DNA from: an uncultured Bacteroidales bacterium
GTDB lineage: Bacteria; Bacteroidota; Bacteroidia; Bacteroidales; Bacteroidaceae
Length of the DNA stretch: 62,177 nt
Direction of reading: 5' to 3'
NCBI GenBank assembly: GCA_947303715.1
Contig: CAMYYY010000012.1
Coordinates: forward strand, 1-62,177
Shown here: positions 1 to 9,883 of the stretch, one piece after another
Layout of the letters: the number at the start of each line of letters is the position of its first letter
Position numbering within the stretch: the stretch's first letter is position 1
Notes under the pieces: generated by a model
What the model saw: the letters and a program-made list of their open reading frames with translations, nothing else
What the model was told of the DNA's origin: nothing
The model's database searches: none
Made by a program: the position numbers and the translations under genes

Positions 1-171
1 ATTCCTAAATTTGCCATGTTTTCTACTTTTAAGTTTTACTAAGTCCTATATGTATGTTTAAGTATGTTTATGTCCAACCTTATCTACCATTAAGTCTTGC
101 TACAAGCATGTAACAAAAAAGCCGTAAAAAAAGGGGGAATAAGCACATAGAAAACATGAGCCCATAAAAAG

Positions 172-208
172 CAAATGGCGTGTAACTCATTGAGCTACAC
201 GCCATTTG
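172..208 (-). terminator. Rho-independent terminator of dnaK
   Basis: A 13-bp perfect stem (arms 172-184 and 196-208) lies about 30 bases past the dnaK stop. The loop carries a further short complementary stretch (CTCA/TGAG). On the minus strand the stem is followed by a T-rich run, as expected for intrinsic termination. Positions 1-171 hold no gene that I can support. Confidence 0.85.
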
Positions 209-240
209 ATAGTGTTTTGTTATGTCTTTACTTATGCGTC

Positions 241-2166
241 TCATTTGACCTCCTCGAAGTCGGCATCCTGGATGTTTTCGTCCTTGCTGTCGGAGGAGCC
301 GGAGCTTTGGTTGGAGGACTGCTGGCTGTAGTCGGCACCTCCCTGCGGGCCTTGCTGAGCACCGCTTTGGGCGTACATGTCGGCACTGGCGGTTTGGAAG
401 GCAGTCTCAAGTTCCTTCTGAGCGGCTTCGCAGGCAGCGATGTCCTGAGCCTTGTGGGCGTCTTTCAGTTTTTGCAGAGCGGCCTCGATGGGGGCCTTCT
501 TGTCAGCAGGAATCTTGTCACCAAGCTCGCTAAGCTGCTGCTCGGTGGTGAAGATGATGCTGTCGGCTTGATTCAGCTTGTCTACACGCTCACGTTCTTT
601 AGCATCGGCAGCGGCGTTTGCCTGAGCCTCGGCCTTCATACGCTCAATTTCCTCCTTACTCAGACCTGAACTGGCCTCGATGCGGATGGTCTGCTCCTTT
701 CCAGTAGCCTTATCCTTGGCGCTCACCTTAAGGATACCATTGGCATCAATATCGAAGGTGACCTCAATCTGCGGCACGCCACGACGGGCGGGGGCAATGC
801 CAGCGAGGTTGAACTGGCCGATACTCTTATTCTGGGCTGCCATTGGACGTTCGCCCTGCAGGACATGGATGGTGACCTCGGGCTGGTTGTCCTGAGCCGT
901 GGAGAAGATCTGACTCTTCTTGCATGGGATGGTGGTGTTAGCGTCAATCAGCTTGGTCATGACACCACCGAGGGTCTCGATACCCAGCGTAAGCGGGGTG
1001 ACGTCGAGGAGGACGATGTCCTGTCCCATTTCCTGATTAAGGATAGCGCCCTGAATGCTGGCGCCTACAGCAACAACCTCGTCAGGATTAACACCCTTCG
1101 ACGGCGTTTTGCCAAAGAAGTTCTCCACTAACTGCTGAATAGCAGGGATACGGCTGGAACCACCCACGAGAATAACCTCGTCAATGTCGCTGTTGCTCAG
1201 CTTAGCGTCAGCCATGGCCTTGCGGCAAGGCTCCAAGCAAGCCTGAATGAGGTTGTGGCAGAGTCCTTCAAACTTCGCACGAGTCAGCGTCTTTACTAGG
1301 TGACGGGGTACACCGCCGACGGGCATGATGTACGGTAGGTTGATTTCGGTGCTTGTGGAGCTGGAAAGCTCAATCTTTGCCTTTTCGGCAGCTTCCTTCA
1401 GACGCTGCAGGGCCATCGGGTCAGCAGTCAGGTCGGCACCCTCATCGTTTTTGAACTCCTGCACCAGCCAGTCAATGATAGCCTGGTCGAAGTCGTCGCC
1501 GCCGAGGTGTGTATCGCCGTTCGTACTCAAAACCTCAAAAACTCCTCCGCCGAACTCCAGAATGGAGATATCAAAAGTACCACCACCAAGGTCGAAGACA
1601 GCAATCTTCATATCCTTATTAGCCTTGTCGACGCCATAAGCCAGAGCTGCAGCTGTAGGCTCATTGACGATACGACGCACGTTCAGTCCGGCAATCTGCC
1701 CGGCTTCCTTCGTAGCCTGACGTTGGCTGTCGCTGAAGTAAGCAGGCACGGTGATAACGGCATCCGTTACCTCCTGGCCCAGATAGTCCTCAGCCGTCTT
1801 CTTCATCTTCTGAAGAATCATGGCGCTGATTTCCTGAGCCGTGTAGAGATGCCCGTCGATGTCAACACGCGGCATGTTGTTATCGCCACGGACGACTGGA
1901 TAAGGCACACGGGCAATTTCCTTCTGCACCTGATCCCAGTTCTCACCCATGAAGCGCTTGATGGAGAATATCGTTCGCTTCGGGTTAGTGATAGCCTGAC
2001 GCTTGGCAGGGTCGCCCACCTTACGCTCGCCACCATCGACAAATGCCACGATGGACGGCGTGGTGCGCTTGCCTTCCGAGTTGGCAATCACAGTCGGTTC
2101 GTTACCTTCGAAAACAGAAACACACGAGTTCGTAGTTCCTAAGTCAATTCCAATAATCTTTCCCAT
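241..2166 (-). CDS. dnaK: Molecular chaperone DnaK (Hsp70)
   Basis: This is a full-length cytosolic Hsp70 of 641 residues. The N-terminal ATPase domain opens with [10 protein letters not shown] at residues 5-14, carries the family signatures DLGGGTFD and VGGSSRIP, and is followed by the substrate-binding domain and a helical lid. The tail is Gly/Gln/Ser-rich and ends in an acidic DADFEEVK, close to the usual EEVK end of bacterial DnaK. It refolds and protects proteins using ATP with DnaJ and GrpE; neither partner is encoded nearby, so the gene stands alone. It diverges from recA across 261 bases. A sigma-54-type promoter lies about 70 bases upstream and a terminator follows the stop. Family assignment is certain; the regulation is inferred from sequence. 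Confidence 0.99.
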   Translation of the reverse strand: MGKIIGIDLGTTNSCVSVFEGNEPTVIANSEGKRTTPSIVAFVDGGERKVGDPAKRQAITNPKRTIFSIKRFMGENWDQVQKEIARVPYPVVRGDNNMPRVDIDGHLYTAQEISAMILQKMKKTAEDYLGQEVTDAVITVPAYFSDSQRQATKEAGQIAGLNVRRIVNEPTAAALAYGVDKANKDMKIAVFDLGGGTFDISILEFGGGVFEVLSTNGDTHLGGDDFDQAIIDWLVQEFKNDEGADLTADPMALQRLKEAAEKAKIELSSSTSTEINLPYIMPVGGVPRHLVKTLTRAKFEGLCHNLIQACLEPCRKAMADAKLSNSDIDEVILVGGSSRIPAIQQLVENFFGKTPSKGVNPDEVVAVGASIQGAILNQEMGQDIVLLDVTPLTLGIETLGGVMTKLIDANTTIPCKKSQIFSTAQDNQPEVTIHVLQGERPMAAQNKSIGQFNLAGIAPARRGVPQIEVTFDIDANGILKVSAKDKATGKEQTIRIEASSGLSKEEIERMKAEAQANAAADAKERERVDKLNQADSIIFTTEQQLSELGDKIPADKKAPIEAALQKLKDAHKAQDIAACEAAQKELETAFQTASADMYAQSGAQQGPQGGADYSQQSSNQSSGSSDSKDENIQDADFEEVK

Positions 2167-2238
2167 AGTTGTATGTTTTTAATTGTTAATAATCTTGTTC
2201 AGGCTGCCGGGATAAACACGGCAATCCGTTCGAAGATG

Positions 2239-2254
2239 TGCAAAGCTCGTGCCA
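2239..2254 (-). promoter_or_regulatory. Sigma-54 (RpoN) -24/-12 promoter for dnaK
   Basis: Read on the minus strand, 2254 to 2239 is TGGCACG-AGCT-TTGCA. That matches the sigma-54 consensus TGGCACG-N4-TTGC at every defined position, including the invariant GG and GC with correct spacing. It lies 74-88 bases upstream of the dnaK start, which predicts a leader of roughly 60 bases. No TAnnTTTG element of the housekeeping type is seen in the right place for dnaK. Confidence 0.7.
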
Positions 2255-2365
2255 CGTCATGGACAGAGGGCATAGTGCCGTTTCCTGCCACGAAAAAACT
2301 GCCAAACGCTCCTTTTTTGTCAGTTTGTCTGTCATTCTTTAGTTTTCAAAAAAAAGACGTTTTTC

Positions 2366-2396
2366 TTGTTTTTCCCCTCGGCTTGCATTATCTTTG
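2366..2396 (+). promoter_or_regulatory. Bacteroidetes-type promoter of recA
   Basis: TTG at 2366-2368, a 20-base spacer and TATCTTTG at 2389-2396 fit the Bacteroidetes primary sigma consensus. Transcription should start near 2402, leaving a leader of about 26 bases before the recA ATG at 2428. Confidence 0.8.
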
Positions 2397-2427
2397 CCCT
2401 CAAAATTCATCAATACCTTATTATATT

Positions 2428-3453
2428 ATGGCAAAGAAAAGCGAAGAAGAAATAACCAGCGACATTCGAAATGAGAAGTTAAAAGCATTGCAGGCCGCTG
2501 TTGCAAAAATCGAAAAGGATTTTGGCAAAGGCTCCATTATGAAAATGGGTGAGGAGAAAATAGAAAATATCGATGTCATCCCTACGGGCTCCATTTCCCT
2601 AAACCATGCCCTCGGCGTAGGTGGTTACCCTAAGGGACGCATTATTGAAATCTTCGGACCCGAATCATCAGGCAAGACTACCTTAGCTATCCACGCCATT
2701 GCCGAGGCTCAAAAGCAGGGTGGTGTTGCGGCATTTATTGATGCTGAGCACGCCTTCGACCGTTTTTATGCCGCAAACTTGGGCGTTGATATCGAAAACC
2801 TTTACATGTCTCAACCCGATAACGGCGAGCAGGCTCTTGATATTGCTGATCAGCTTATTCGTTCCAGCGCTATTGATATCATCGTTATTGACTCTGTCGC
2901 GGCACTCACGCCCAAGGCGGAAATTGAAGGTGACATGGGTGAAAACAAGGTTGGCCTTCAGGCTCGACTGATGTCACAAGCCATGCGCAAGCTTACGAGC
3001 ACCATTAGCCGTACTAAAACCACCTGCATTTTCATCAACCAGCTTCGCGAGAAAATTGGTGTCATGTTCGGCAATCCCGAGACAACTACTGGCGGTAACG
3101 CCTTGAAATTCTATTCCAGCGTTCGACTCGACATCCGTAAGGTTTCTCCTATTAAGGATGGAGACAATGTTATTGGAAATCAAGTGCGCGTCAAAGTCGT
3201 CAAGAATAAGGTTGCTCCTCCCTTCCGTCGCGCTGAGTTCGACATCATGTTTGGCACAGGTATCAGTCGTTCAGGTGAAATCCTTGATTTGGCAATCGAT
3301 TTGGGAGTCATCAAGAAGAGTGGCAGTTGGTTCAGCTATGGCGATACCAATCTCGCTCAAGGACGCGATGCCTGCAAAAAAGTCATCGAAGACAATCCCG
3401 AACTGGCAGAAGAACTTGAGAACCGCATCAACGAAGCTTTTGAAAAGAAATAA
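2428..3453 (+). CDS. recA: Recombinase RecA
   Basis: This is a 341-residue DNA recombinase that forms ATP-dependent filaments on single-stranded DNA, drives strand exchange and triggers LexA-type self-cleavage. Walker A GPESSGKT is at residues 77-84, Walker B IIVIDS at 151-156 and the [10 protein letters not shown] loop at about 202-211; the C-terminus is acidic, as usual. The open frame extends upstream to 2173, but the ATG at 2428 (MAKKSEEE) matches the family N-terminus and sits just after the promoter, so it is the chosen start. The gene is monocistronic, with hairpins following the stop. No SOS box was identified by eye. Confidence 0.99.
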   Translation: MAKKSEEEITSDIRNEKLKALQAAVAKIEKDFGKGSIMKMGEEKIENIDVIPTGSISLNHALGVGGYPKGRIIEIFGPESSGKTTLAIHAIAEAQKQGGVAAFIDAEHAFDRFYAANLGVDIENLYMSQPDNGEQALDIADQLIRSSAIDIIVIDSVAALTPKAEIEGDMGENKVGLQARLMSQAMRKLTSTISRTKTTCIFINQLREKIGVMFGNPETTTGGNALKFYSSVRLDIRKVSPIKDGDNVIGNQVRVKVVKNKVAPPFRRAEFDIMFGTGISRSGEILDLAIDLGVIKKSGSWFSYGDTNLAQGRDACKKVIEDNPELAEELENRINEAFEKK

Positions 3454-3493
3454 AAAACTATTCGCCGTAGCCTGAAGTTTTTCAGAAAAAAAT

Positions 3494-3528
3494 GCTATCC
3501 CCGCAGCTCTTTGAGATGTGGGGATAGC
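3494..3528. terminator. Hairpin after recA
   Basis: A 9-bp stem (GCTATCCCC/GGGGATAGC) with a 17-base loop lies 40 bases past recA. The better T-run follows it on the minus strand, so it may also stop transcription coming from xylA. Confidence 0.6.
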
Positions 3529-3602
3529 GTTTAACGTTATGCCGACAACGTTTAACGCTGTTCGCGTAGCGTTAAACGTTGTAAGTTCAGAGTTAAACTC
3601 TG
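3529..3602. repeat. GTTTAACG-word palindrome cluster
   Basis: The word GTTTAACG or its complement recurs at 3529, 3549 and 3570. The second and third copies form a perfect 15-bp stem (3545-3559 with 3568-3582). A smaller palindrome, CAGAGT-TAA-ACTCTG, follows at 3588-3602. No coding potential. It lies between the convergent ends of recA and xylA. Confidence 0.8.
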
Positions 3603-3646
3603 TGGATGTCTTATAAAACGTAGGTAATTCTGCGTATGATGAAAAA

Positions 3647-3676
3647 ATATTAGCGGTTAGATCTAACCGCTAATAT
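3647..3676 (-). terminator. 30-bp perfect palindrome, xylA terminator
   Basis: Two perfectly complementary 15-base arms sit 29 bases past the xylA stop. On the minus strand they are followed by ATTTTTTC, which fits an intrinsic terminator. Confidence 0.8.
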
Positions 3677-3704
3677 GATAATTGGGAATGAAGAATCTGA
3701 CTGC

Positions 3705-5018
3705 TTAGCAGTACATGGCGACGATAGCCTCGTAGAGCTCCTGCTTGCCGGAGGTCTGCTTGGGCTCGCCGACCTTCTTGCCGTAGGCGTAGGCATCTTC
3801 GAGGGTCATCTTGCCCTCTTCGAACTGCTTGCCGAGGCCGCTGTCGAAGCTGGCGTAGCGCTCCTTGAGCATCTTGGGCAGCGGGCTTTCCTCAAGTATG
3901 GCTGCTGCGGAGAGCAGGGCGCGGGCCATGACATCCATGCCGGCAATGTGGGCGATGAAGATGTCCTCGGGGTCGGTGCTGTTGCGACGAGTCTTGGCAT
4001 CGAAGTTGGTACCACCGTTGCCGAATCCTCCGTTGCGGATAATCTGCATCATGGCTTGGGTGAGTTCGAAGTTGTCGATGGGGAACTGGTCGGTGTCCCA
4101 GCCGTTTTGGTAGTCGCCACGGTTGGCATCGATGGAGCCGAGCATGCCAGCATCGACGGCACAAGCGAGTTCGTGCTCAAAGGTGTGTCCTGCCAAGGTG
4201 GCATGGTTGACCTCAATGTTAACCTTGAAATCCTTGTCAAGTCCGTGGGCACGGAGGAAGCCGATGACGGTTTCGGTATCGACATCGTACTGGTGCTTGC
4301 TGGGTTCGCATGGTTTGGGCTCGATGAGGAATGTGCCCTTAAATCCCTTTGCGCGGGCATAGTCGCGAGCCATGGTAAGCATGGTAGCCATGTGCTCCTT
4401 CTCGCGGCGTTGGTCGGTGTTGAGCAGGCTCATGTAGCCTTCACGACCACCCCAGAAGACGTAGTTGGTGCCGCCGAGTTCGATGGTAGCGTCGATGGCA
4501 TTCTTAATCTGGACGATGGCGCGAGCTACGACGTCGAAGTCAGGGTTGGTAGAAGCGCCGTTCATGTAGCGCTTGTTGCCGAACACGTTGGCGGTACCCC
4601 AGAGGAGCTTGATGCCGGTCTCAGCCTGCTTCTGCTTCAGGTAGGCAACGACCTCCTTAAGGTTCTTTTCATACTCGTCGACTGTAGGTGCTTCCTGTAC
4701 GAGGTCGACATCGTGGAAACAGTAGTACTCGATGCCGAGTTTCTGCATGATTTCAAAGCCAGCGTCGGCTTTGTCCTTTGCTGCTTGGACGGGATCTTTG
4801 GCAGCATTCCAAGGGAAGGTCTTGGTGCCAGGGCCGAACTGGTCGGCGCCCTCGGCGCAAAGCGTGTGCCACCAGCACATGGCAAACTTAAGCCATTCGC
4901 TCATCTTCTTGCCCATCACGACACGGTCGGCGTCATAGTAGTGATAAGCCAGCGGATTCTTACTCTCTTTTCCTTCAAACTTGATTTTCCCGATTTCAGG
5001 GAAGTACTGTTTTGACAT
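3705..5018 (-). CDS. xylA: Xylose isomerase
   Basis: This 437-residue enzyme interconverts D-xylose and D-xylulose in the cytosol, the first step of the isomerase route of xylose use. The catalytic histidine region YCFHDVDL is near residue 102, the metal-binding stretch EPKPCEP near 231, and [17 protein letters not shown] follows. Length fits the long (class II) isomerases. The frame is open to 5087, but the ATG at 5018 ([16 protein letters not shown]) matches the family start. It lies 35 bases downstream of xylB and is co-transcribed with it from the promoter at 6576-6605. Confidence 0.98.
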   Translation of the reverse strand: MSKQYFPEIGKIKFEGKESKNPLAYHYYDADRVVMGKKMSEWLKFAMCWWHTLCAEGADQFGPGTKTFPWNAAKDPVQAAKDKADAGFEIMQKLGIEYYCFHDVDLVQEAPTVDEYEKNLKEVVAYLKQKQAETGIKLLWGTANVFGNKRYMNGASTNPDFDVVARAIVQIKNAIDATIELGGTNYVFWGGREGYMSLLNTDQRREKEHMATMLTMARDYARAKGFKGTFLIEPKPCEPSKHQYDVDTETVIGFLRAHGLDKDFKVNIEVNHATLAGHTFEHELACAVDAGMLGSIDANRGDYQNGWDTDQFPIDNFELTQAMMQIIRNGGFGNGGTNFDAKTRRNSTDPEDIFIAHIAGMDVMARALLSAAAILEESPLPKMLKERYASFDSGLGKQFEEGKMTLEDAYAYGKKVGEPKQTSGKQELYEAIVAMYC

Positions 5019-5053
5019 AAGGCAATTTGATTTATAATTTGACAATTTACAAT

Positions 5054-6553
5054 TTATTGAACTTCTTTTTGTAGGCAAGTTTTCCAACGTTCGTAGGCTG
5101 CGGAATAGGCACTAGCGTTGGTGGTGTCAGGCTCGATGACAGCTATGCGGCGGAGGGTAGCCAATGCCTCGGCAGGAGTGGCGTAAAGGCCTGCGCCGAT
5201 GCCTGCACCGATAGCAGCACCCACGGAGCCGTCGGTGTCGTAGAGTTGGATGGTGGCACCGGTGATGCCTGCCAGCGTGTTGCGGAACATTGGGTTGAGG
5301 AACATGTTAGCATGGCCAGCGTGGATTGTAGTGATGGGCATACCCATGGCTTCCATGACTTCCATACCATTCTTGAAGGAAAATACAATGCCCTCTTGTG
5401 CAGCACGCAGCAGATGAGCGCGGCTGTGAACATTAAAGTTGAGGCCATGGATGCTGCAACCCACCTCGCGGTTCTGGAGCAGGCGTTCGGCACCATTGCC
5501 GAAGGGCAGGATGCTAAGACCATCGCTGCCAATGGGTACGCTGTCAGCCAGCACGTTCATGTCAGCATAGGAGATTCCCTCAGGAGCTACGTGGCGGCGC
5601 ATCCAACTATTGAGGATACCCGTGCCGTTGATACAAAGCAGCACGCCCAGACGGACAGCCTCGGCTCGATGGTTGACGTGGGCGAAGGTGTTCACACGGC
5701 TTAAAGGGTCATAGGCTACGCGACCCATGACGCCATAGACGACACCGGAGGTTCCAGCGGTTGCCGCTACTTCGCCAGGCTCAAGCACACCCAATGACAG
5801 GGCATTGTTGGGCTGGTCGCCAGCACGATAGGTCACAGGAATACCGGCCTTCAGTCCAAGCTCGGCAGCTGCTGCGGGTGTCACTCGTCCCTGCTCGGCA
5901 AATGTGGGCAGGATGGGAGGTATGAGGCTACGATCGAAGCCGTAGTAGTTCATGAGGAATCCCGCCACGTCGTTTTCGCGGAAATCCCAAAACATACCTT
6001 CTGAAAGACCAGGCACGGTGGTAACGGCCTCGCCTGTCAACTTAAGGGCGATGTAGTCGCCTGGGAGCATAATTTTGTCAATGCGGGCATAAGTGTCCGG
6101 CTCGTTCTCCTTCACCCAAGCCAGCTTGGCAGCTGTAAAGTTACCGGGGCTGTTCAACAGATGGCTGAGGCATTGCTCGGTACCTAATGCTTCCAAAGCC
6201 CGCTGTCCGTAGGGCACGGCACGGCTGTCGCACCAGATAATGGCGGGACGTAGCACGTCGCCTGCCTTATCGATACACACCAATCCGTGCATCTGGTAGG
6301 CAATACCGATGGCTGCCACATCGACAGGGCTGCCGCTTTTACCGACGATTTCTAGCACTTCTGCTGTGGCGGCTTTCAGATAACTCCACCAGTCGGCAGG
6401 ATTCTGTTCGGCCCACCCGGTCTGCACGGCCTTGATGGGGGCTTCCGACTTTGGGTAGAACGCACTGGCTGCTCGTTCGCCCGACTCCAAATCGACGAGG
6501 CTCGCCTTGACGGACGAACTGCCGATGTCATATCCTAAGAGATAACGTTTCAT
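5054..6553 (-). CDS. xylB: Xylulokinase
   Basis: A 499-residue FGGY-family sugar kinase that phosphorylates D-xylulose to xylulose 5-phosphate with ATP, feeding the pentose phosphate pathway. It begins [19 protein letters not shown], the phosphate-binding loop of the actin-like fold. It carries the substrate stretch [13 protein letters not shown] and the nucleotide-binding [10 protein letters not shown]. The start is the ATG at 6553; the longer open frame lacks family similarity and would overlap the promoter. It is first in the xylBA pair. Pairing with xylA makes xylulose, rather than another ketose, the likely substrate. Confidence 0.96.
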   Translation of the reverse strand: MKRYLLGYDIGSSSVKASLVDLESGERAASAFYPKSEAPIKAVQTGWAEQNPADWWSYLKAATAEVLEIVGKSGSPVDVAAIGIAYQMHGLVCIDKAGDVLRPAIIWCDSRAVPYGQRALEALGTEQCLSHLLNSPGNFTAAKLAWVKENEPDTYARIDKIMLPGDYIALKLTGEAVTTVPGLSEGMFWDFRENDVAGFLMNYYGFDRSLIPPILPTFAEQGRVTPAAAAELGLKAGIPVTYRAGDQPNNALSLGVLEPGEVAATAGTSGVVYGVMGRVAYDPLSRVNTFAHVNHRAEAVRLGVLLCINGTGILNSWMRRHVAPEGISYADMNVLADSVPIGSDGLSILPFGNGAERLLQNREVGCSIHGLNFNVHSRAHLLRAAQEGIVFSFKNGMEVMEAMGMPITTIHAGHANMFLNPMFRNTLAGITGATIQLYDTDGSVGAAIGAGIGAGLYATPAEALATLRRIAVIEPDTTNASAYSAAYERWKTCLQKEVQ

Positions 6554-6575
6554 GATACATTCATTGATTTTGCGG

Positions 6576-6605
6576 CAAAGGTACAGTAAAAAAATGAAAA
6601 AACAA
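6576..6605 (-). promoter_or_regulatory. Promoter of xylBA
   Basis: On the minus strand TTG (6605-6603), 19 bases and TACCTTTG (6583-6576) form a Bacteroidetes-type promoter between the GH2 stop and the xylB start. The xyl genes can therefore be expressed apart from the upstream operon. Confidence 0.75.
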
Positions 6606-6632
6606 TTAAAGTTAAGAATTAACTCTTCATAT

Positions 6633-9212
6633 TTATTTAAAATGAAGTGTTGTTTTTGCTGTGGGGAGGCCGTCGGCGGTAGCGGTGAGAGTTGCTCGGC
6701 CGGTATTGCCATCGTTCTGAAGCACGACGAGGCACTTACCATTGAACGCACGGCGGTAGGGGGCTTTGAAACTTTCGAGAGAAGTTTGCAAGCCATTATC
6801 GACACCTGCTACGAAGGCAGGACCATTGACAGAGAAGTTGACAAGATTGTCGGCATGGGGGCAGAGGTTACCGTCTTTATCAACGATATCGACGGTGACA
6901 AAGGAGAGGTCGCGGCCATCAGCGGTAAGGTGACATCGGTCTGGAGTGAGACGTATGGCAGCGGGGTCTCCTGCAGTACGTATGGTCTCGGACTTCACTA
7001 CACGTCCATTCTTGCGAGTAACTACACGGATTTCACCCGGCTCATAGACGACACGCCACTGTGTGTGAAAGTCGCGGCCTTTGGTGCGAATGCCTTGTGA
7101 ATGACCGTTGATGAACAACTCGGCTTCATCGGCATGATTGAAGTAGGCCCAGATATCGACCGTCTGCCCTTCTTCCCAGTTCCAATGGGGGAAGACGTGA
7201 AGCACGGTCTCGTCCGTCCATTCGCTTTGATAGAGGTAATAGACATCTTTGGGGAATCCGGCAAGGTCGACGACACCGAAGTAGCTGCTGCGAGCGGGCC
7301 ATCCATAAGGAGTAGGCTCGCCAATGTAGTCGAACCCGCTCCATATGAACTGTCCGGCAATATATGGAAGATCGACATAGTAACGAAGGTTCTCTTCGTG
7401 TGTGCTACTCCAGGGGGCATGGCTGTTGTCGTAAGCGCTGCATTTGAAAGAAGGATCGTAGTAGGGACGATCCCAGCGTGATGGCTGGATGAAGATGCTG
7501 TCGCTGGGCATGCGGTAGTAGCCACGGGTTTGTAGGGCTGAAACGCTCTCACTGATGATGAACGGACGGCCGGGAAACCACTCGGGTACAAGGGGGAAGT
7601 TCCGTTCGTGGTAGTTGAAGCCAATGATATCAACGCCTCCCTCAACGAAGAGATTATTGCGTGGGTCAGCGGCATTGCAGCCAGCAGTGATGGGACGTGA
7701 GGGATCGAGACGGCGGACAATGTCACACAGATGGCGGGTCAGCAACTGGTTGAAAGTGAAACCCGTGTCGAGGGGTTCAGAGTAGTCGTGACCGGCATTG
7801 AGAATCATATTCGCCTCTTCTAGCGAGAGGTTGTCGGCACGGGCATCGTCCCATTGCTCAAGTACCTCGTTGCCGATGCTCCACATGACAACAGAAGGGT
7901 GATTGCGGTCACGACGAACGAGGTCGCTGAGGTCGCGTTCATGCCATTCGGTAAAGAAGCGGGCATAGTCGCGTTGTGTCTTACGACGGTACCACATGTC
8001 GAAGGCTTCGTCCATAACAAAGAATCCCATCTCATCGCAGAGTTCCAATAATTCGACTGAAGGTGGGTTATGGCTACAACGGATAGCGTTGATACCCATG
8101 CCGCGCATTATCTCTAACTGACGCTGGATGGCACGGCGGTTGACAGCTGAGCCAAGGCAGCCGAGGTCGTGGTGGAGGCAAACACCATTTAGTTTCATAG
8201 GTTGTCCGTTGAGGCGGAAGCCTTGTTCGGGATTAAACTCAAAGTCACGGATGCCAAAGCGAAAGGCGTAGTCATCAATGACTTTTCCCTCGCGGTTTAA
8301 CTCAATCTGTGCGGTGTAGAGGTAGGGATTCTCAACGCTCCAACGCTCGGCGCCTGGGACGCGGAACCGCAGGCCGATAGTGGTGCTTGTGACGGGAGTC
8401 TCAGTGGTGAAGACAGCCTTCTTTTCCTTATTATATATAGTCACTCGGGCCTGTAGAGACATGTCTTTTCGTGTTCCTGTCTCTTCGGTAATGGTGATGA
8501 CAAGGCTGTCAGATTCTCCATACTTATAAGCTTCGGCCATGGGAGCGTGGGGCAGCACGTAGGTGTCCCATGGAATGATGTGGATGGGGTTGACGGCAGT
8601 AACATAGACGCTACGGAAGATGCCACAACCGCTGTACCAACGGCTGTTGGGCTGGTCGCTGTTATCGACACGGACAGCCAGTACGTTGTCACCCTCCTTG
8701 TTGATATAAGGGGTCATGTCGTATTCAAACGAGATGTAACCATAGGGGCGATTGCCGAGTTTATGACCATTGAGCCAGACGGTGGAGTTCATATAGACGC
8801 CGTCGAAACGGATGAGCAGCTGCCCATCGGCTTTGTCGATTAGCCCGAGGTCGGCGAGGGTGAAGTGCTTGCGATACCATCCGATTCCACCCGGCAATGC
8901 ACCTCCACCTGTTCCGGAAGGATTTTTTTCGCTGAATTCGCCTTCGATAGCCCAATCGTGGGGGACGTTCAAATGACGCCATTGTCCGTCGGCAGCTCCA
9001 ACGGCAGCCAGCTCTTCACTATCGGCGATACCCGTAGAAGGGTAGGGCATGGCTTCGTAGTCCGTCAGGGTGAATAACCAATCGTTGTCGATATTGACTA
9101 CACGCCGAACGCTTTCTGTCTCTTCGATTCTGGATGTGCAGGCTGCCATCAATAGGAGGCAGCTGAGAAATGAAAGTTGAAGATAGAAAATGGTAGATAG
9201 AAGGTTTCTCAT
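6633..9212 (-). CDS. GH2 glycoside hydrolase, lipoprotein (beta-galactosidase-like)
   Basis: An 859-residue glycoside hydrolase of family GH2. The N-terminus has a lipoprotein signal with lipobox LLMAAC, so it is probably anchored on the outer membrane or in the periplasm. It has an N-terminal sugar-binding domain, an immunoglobulin-like domain and a TIM barrel containing IRCSHNPPS. The acid/base is Glu449 in SIGNEV and the nucleophile Glu555 in IISES; beta-sandwich domains follow. The fold and both glutamates are seen; beta-galactosidase is the likeliest activity, but GH2 specificity cannot be fixed from sequence alone. Its start overlaps the stop of the membrane protein gene by 4 bases (9209-9212), so the two are translationally coupled. 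Confidence 0.9.
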   Translation of the reverse strand: MRNLLSTIFYLQLSFLSCLLLMAACTSRIEETESVRRVVNIDNDWLFTLTDYEAMPYPSTGIADSEELAAVGAADGQWRHLNVPHDWAIEGEFSEKNPSGTGGGALPGGIGWYRKHFTLADLGLIDKADGQLLIRFDGVYMNSTVWLNGHKLGNRPYGYISFEYDMTPYINKEGDNVLAVRVDNSDQPNSRWYSGCGIFRSVYVTAVNPIHIIPWDTYVLPHAPMAEAYKYGESDSLVITITEETGTRKDMSLQARVTIYNKEKKAVFTTETPVTSTTIGLRFRVPGAERWSVENPYLYTAQIELNREGKVIDDYAFRFGIRDFEFNPEQGFRLNGQPMKLNGVCLHHDLGCLGSAVNRRAIQRQLEIMRGMGINAIRCSHNPPSVELLELCDEMGFFVMDEAFDMWYRRKTQRDYARFFTEWHERDLSDLVRRDRNHPSVVMWSIGNEVLEQWDDARADNLSLEEANMILNAGHDYSEPLDTGFTFNQLLTRHLCDIVRRLDPSRPITAGCNAADPRNNLFVEGGVDIIGFNYHERNFPLVPEWFPGRPFIISESVSALQTRGYYRMPSDSIFIQPSRWDRPYYDPSFKCSAYDNSHAPWSSTHEENLRYYVDLPYIAGQFIWSGFDYIGEPTPYGWPARSSYFGVVDLAGFPKDVYYLYQSEWTDETVLHVFPHWNWEEGQTVDIWAYFNHADEAELFINGHSQGIRTKGRDFHTQWRVVYEPGEIRVVTRKNGRVVKSETIRTAGDPAAIRLTPDRCHLTADGRDLSFVTVDIVDKDGNLCPHADNLVNFSVNGPAFVAGVDNGLQTSLESFKAPYRRAFNGKCLVVLQNDGNTGRATLTATADGLPTAKTTLHFK

Positions 9213-9871
9213 ATTCTTGTATTTCTAAGGTATGCAACTAAAAATGGAAGCCAGTAAATGACAAAAGCTATGCCTTTGTATGTATTTGTTTCTATTCCGC
9301 AGGCTGCGGGTAAACGGCTATAATCCAATACGGCAACTAATTGCGAAGCAATGAAAAGTGTCACAAGCGTTGGCGCACAACGGGTTACCTCGCTACTGAC
9401 AGCTTTCAGTACTTGTGCGCTACTGGTTAGCGTGCCGTTTATCAATCCAAAGCAGAGACAGGGAATCCCCACCAACAAGGCAAGTATGGGCAGCCATCCA
9501 GCTTGTAAGGGGCTGTGTGCCCAATGTCCTGTAACGCTTAGGAGGTTGCCGCTGAATATGCCCCAAGCCACAAGGCTTGCCAAAACCGCGAATACCAACA
9601 AAGCCACGACCCATGCCTTTTTACTAGAAGATTTGTTGCCTTGGTGACAGATTGATTTAATAGTTCCCAAAATGAACAATATTAGCAGAATCTCTCCTAC
9701 AGGAGATGCAGCAAAAGCAGGAAGCACGGAGCGCATCCACCAACGGACACCCTCGCCTGAGAGCAGATTGTTCACACTATCCACGCCGTACAGCCCCACT
9801 AACCACGAAGCAAGGACTGCTACCAATAATAGCAGTACATACAAGGTTGTAAAGGGAAACGTGAGCTTCAT
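9209..9871 (-). CDS. Multi-pass membrane protein, resembling the N-terminal part of AbgT transporters
   Basis: This 220-residue protein has about six hydrophobic segments and no enzyme motif. The stretch VNNLLSGEGVRWWMR followed by a helix is reminiscent of the start of AbgT (p-aminobenzoyl-glutamate) transporters, but the usual 500-residue transporter length is missing. It is either a short relative or an unrelated membrane protein. It sits 12 bases after the response regulator gene and overlaps the GH2 start by 4 bases. The context suggests a membrane partner of the GH2/two-component operon; function unknown. Confidence 0.7.
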   Translation of the reverse strand: MKLTFPFTTLYVLLLLVAVLASWLVGLYGVDSVNNLLSGEGVRWWMRSVLPAFAASPVGEILLILFILGTIKSICHQGNKSSSKKAWVVALLVFAVLASLVAWGIFSGNLLSVTGHWAHSPLQAGWLPILALLVGIPCLCFGLINGTLTSSAQVLKAVSSEVTRCAPTLVTLFIASQLVAVLDYSRLPAACGIETNTYKGIAFVIYWLPFLVAYLRNTRI

Positions 9872-9883
9872 CTTTTATAGCCT

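Noticed and set aside
3675..5015. A 446-residue open frame opposite xylA
   Set aside because: Low-complexity Val/Gly/Leu/Asp-rich shadow of xylA with no domain.
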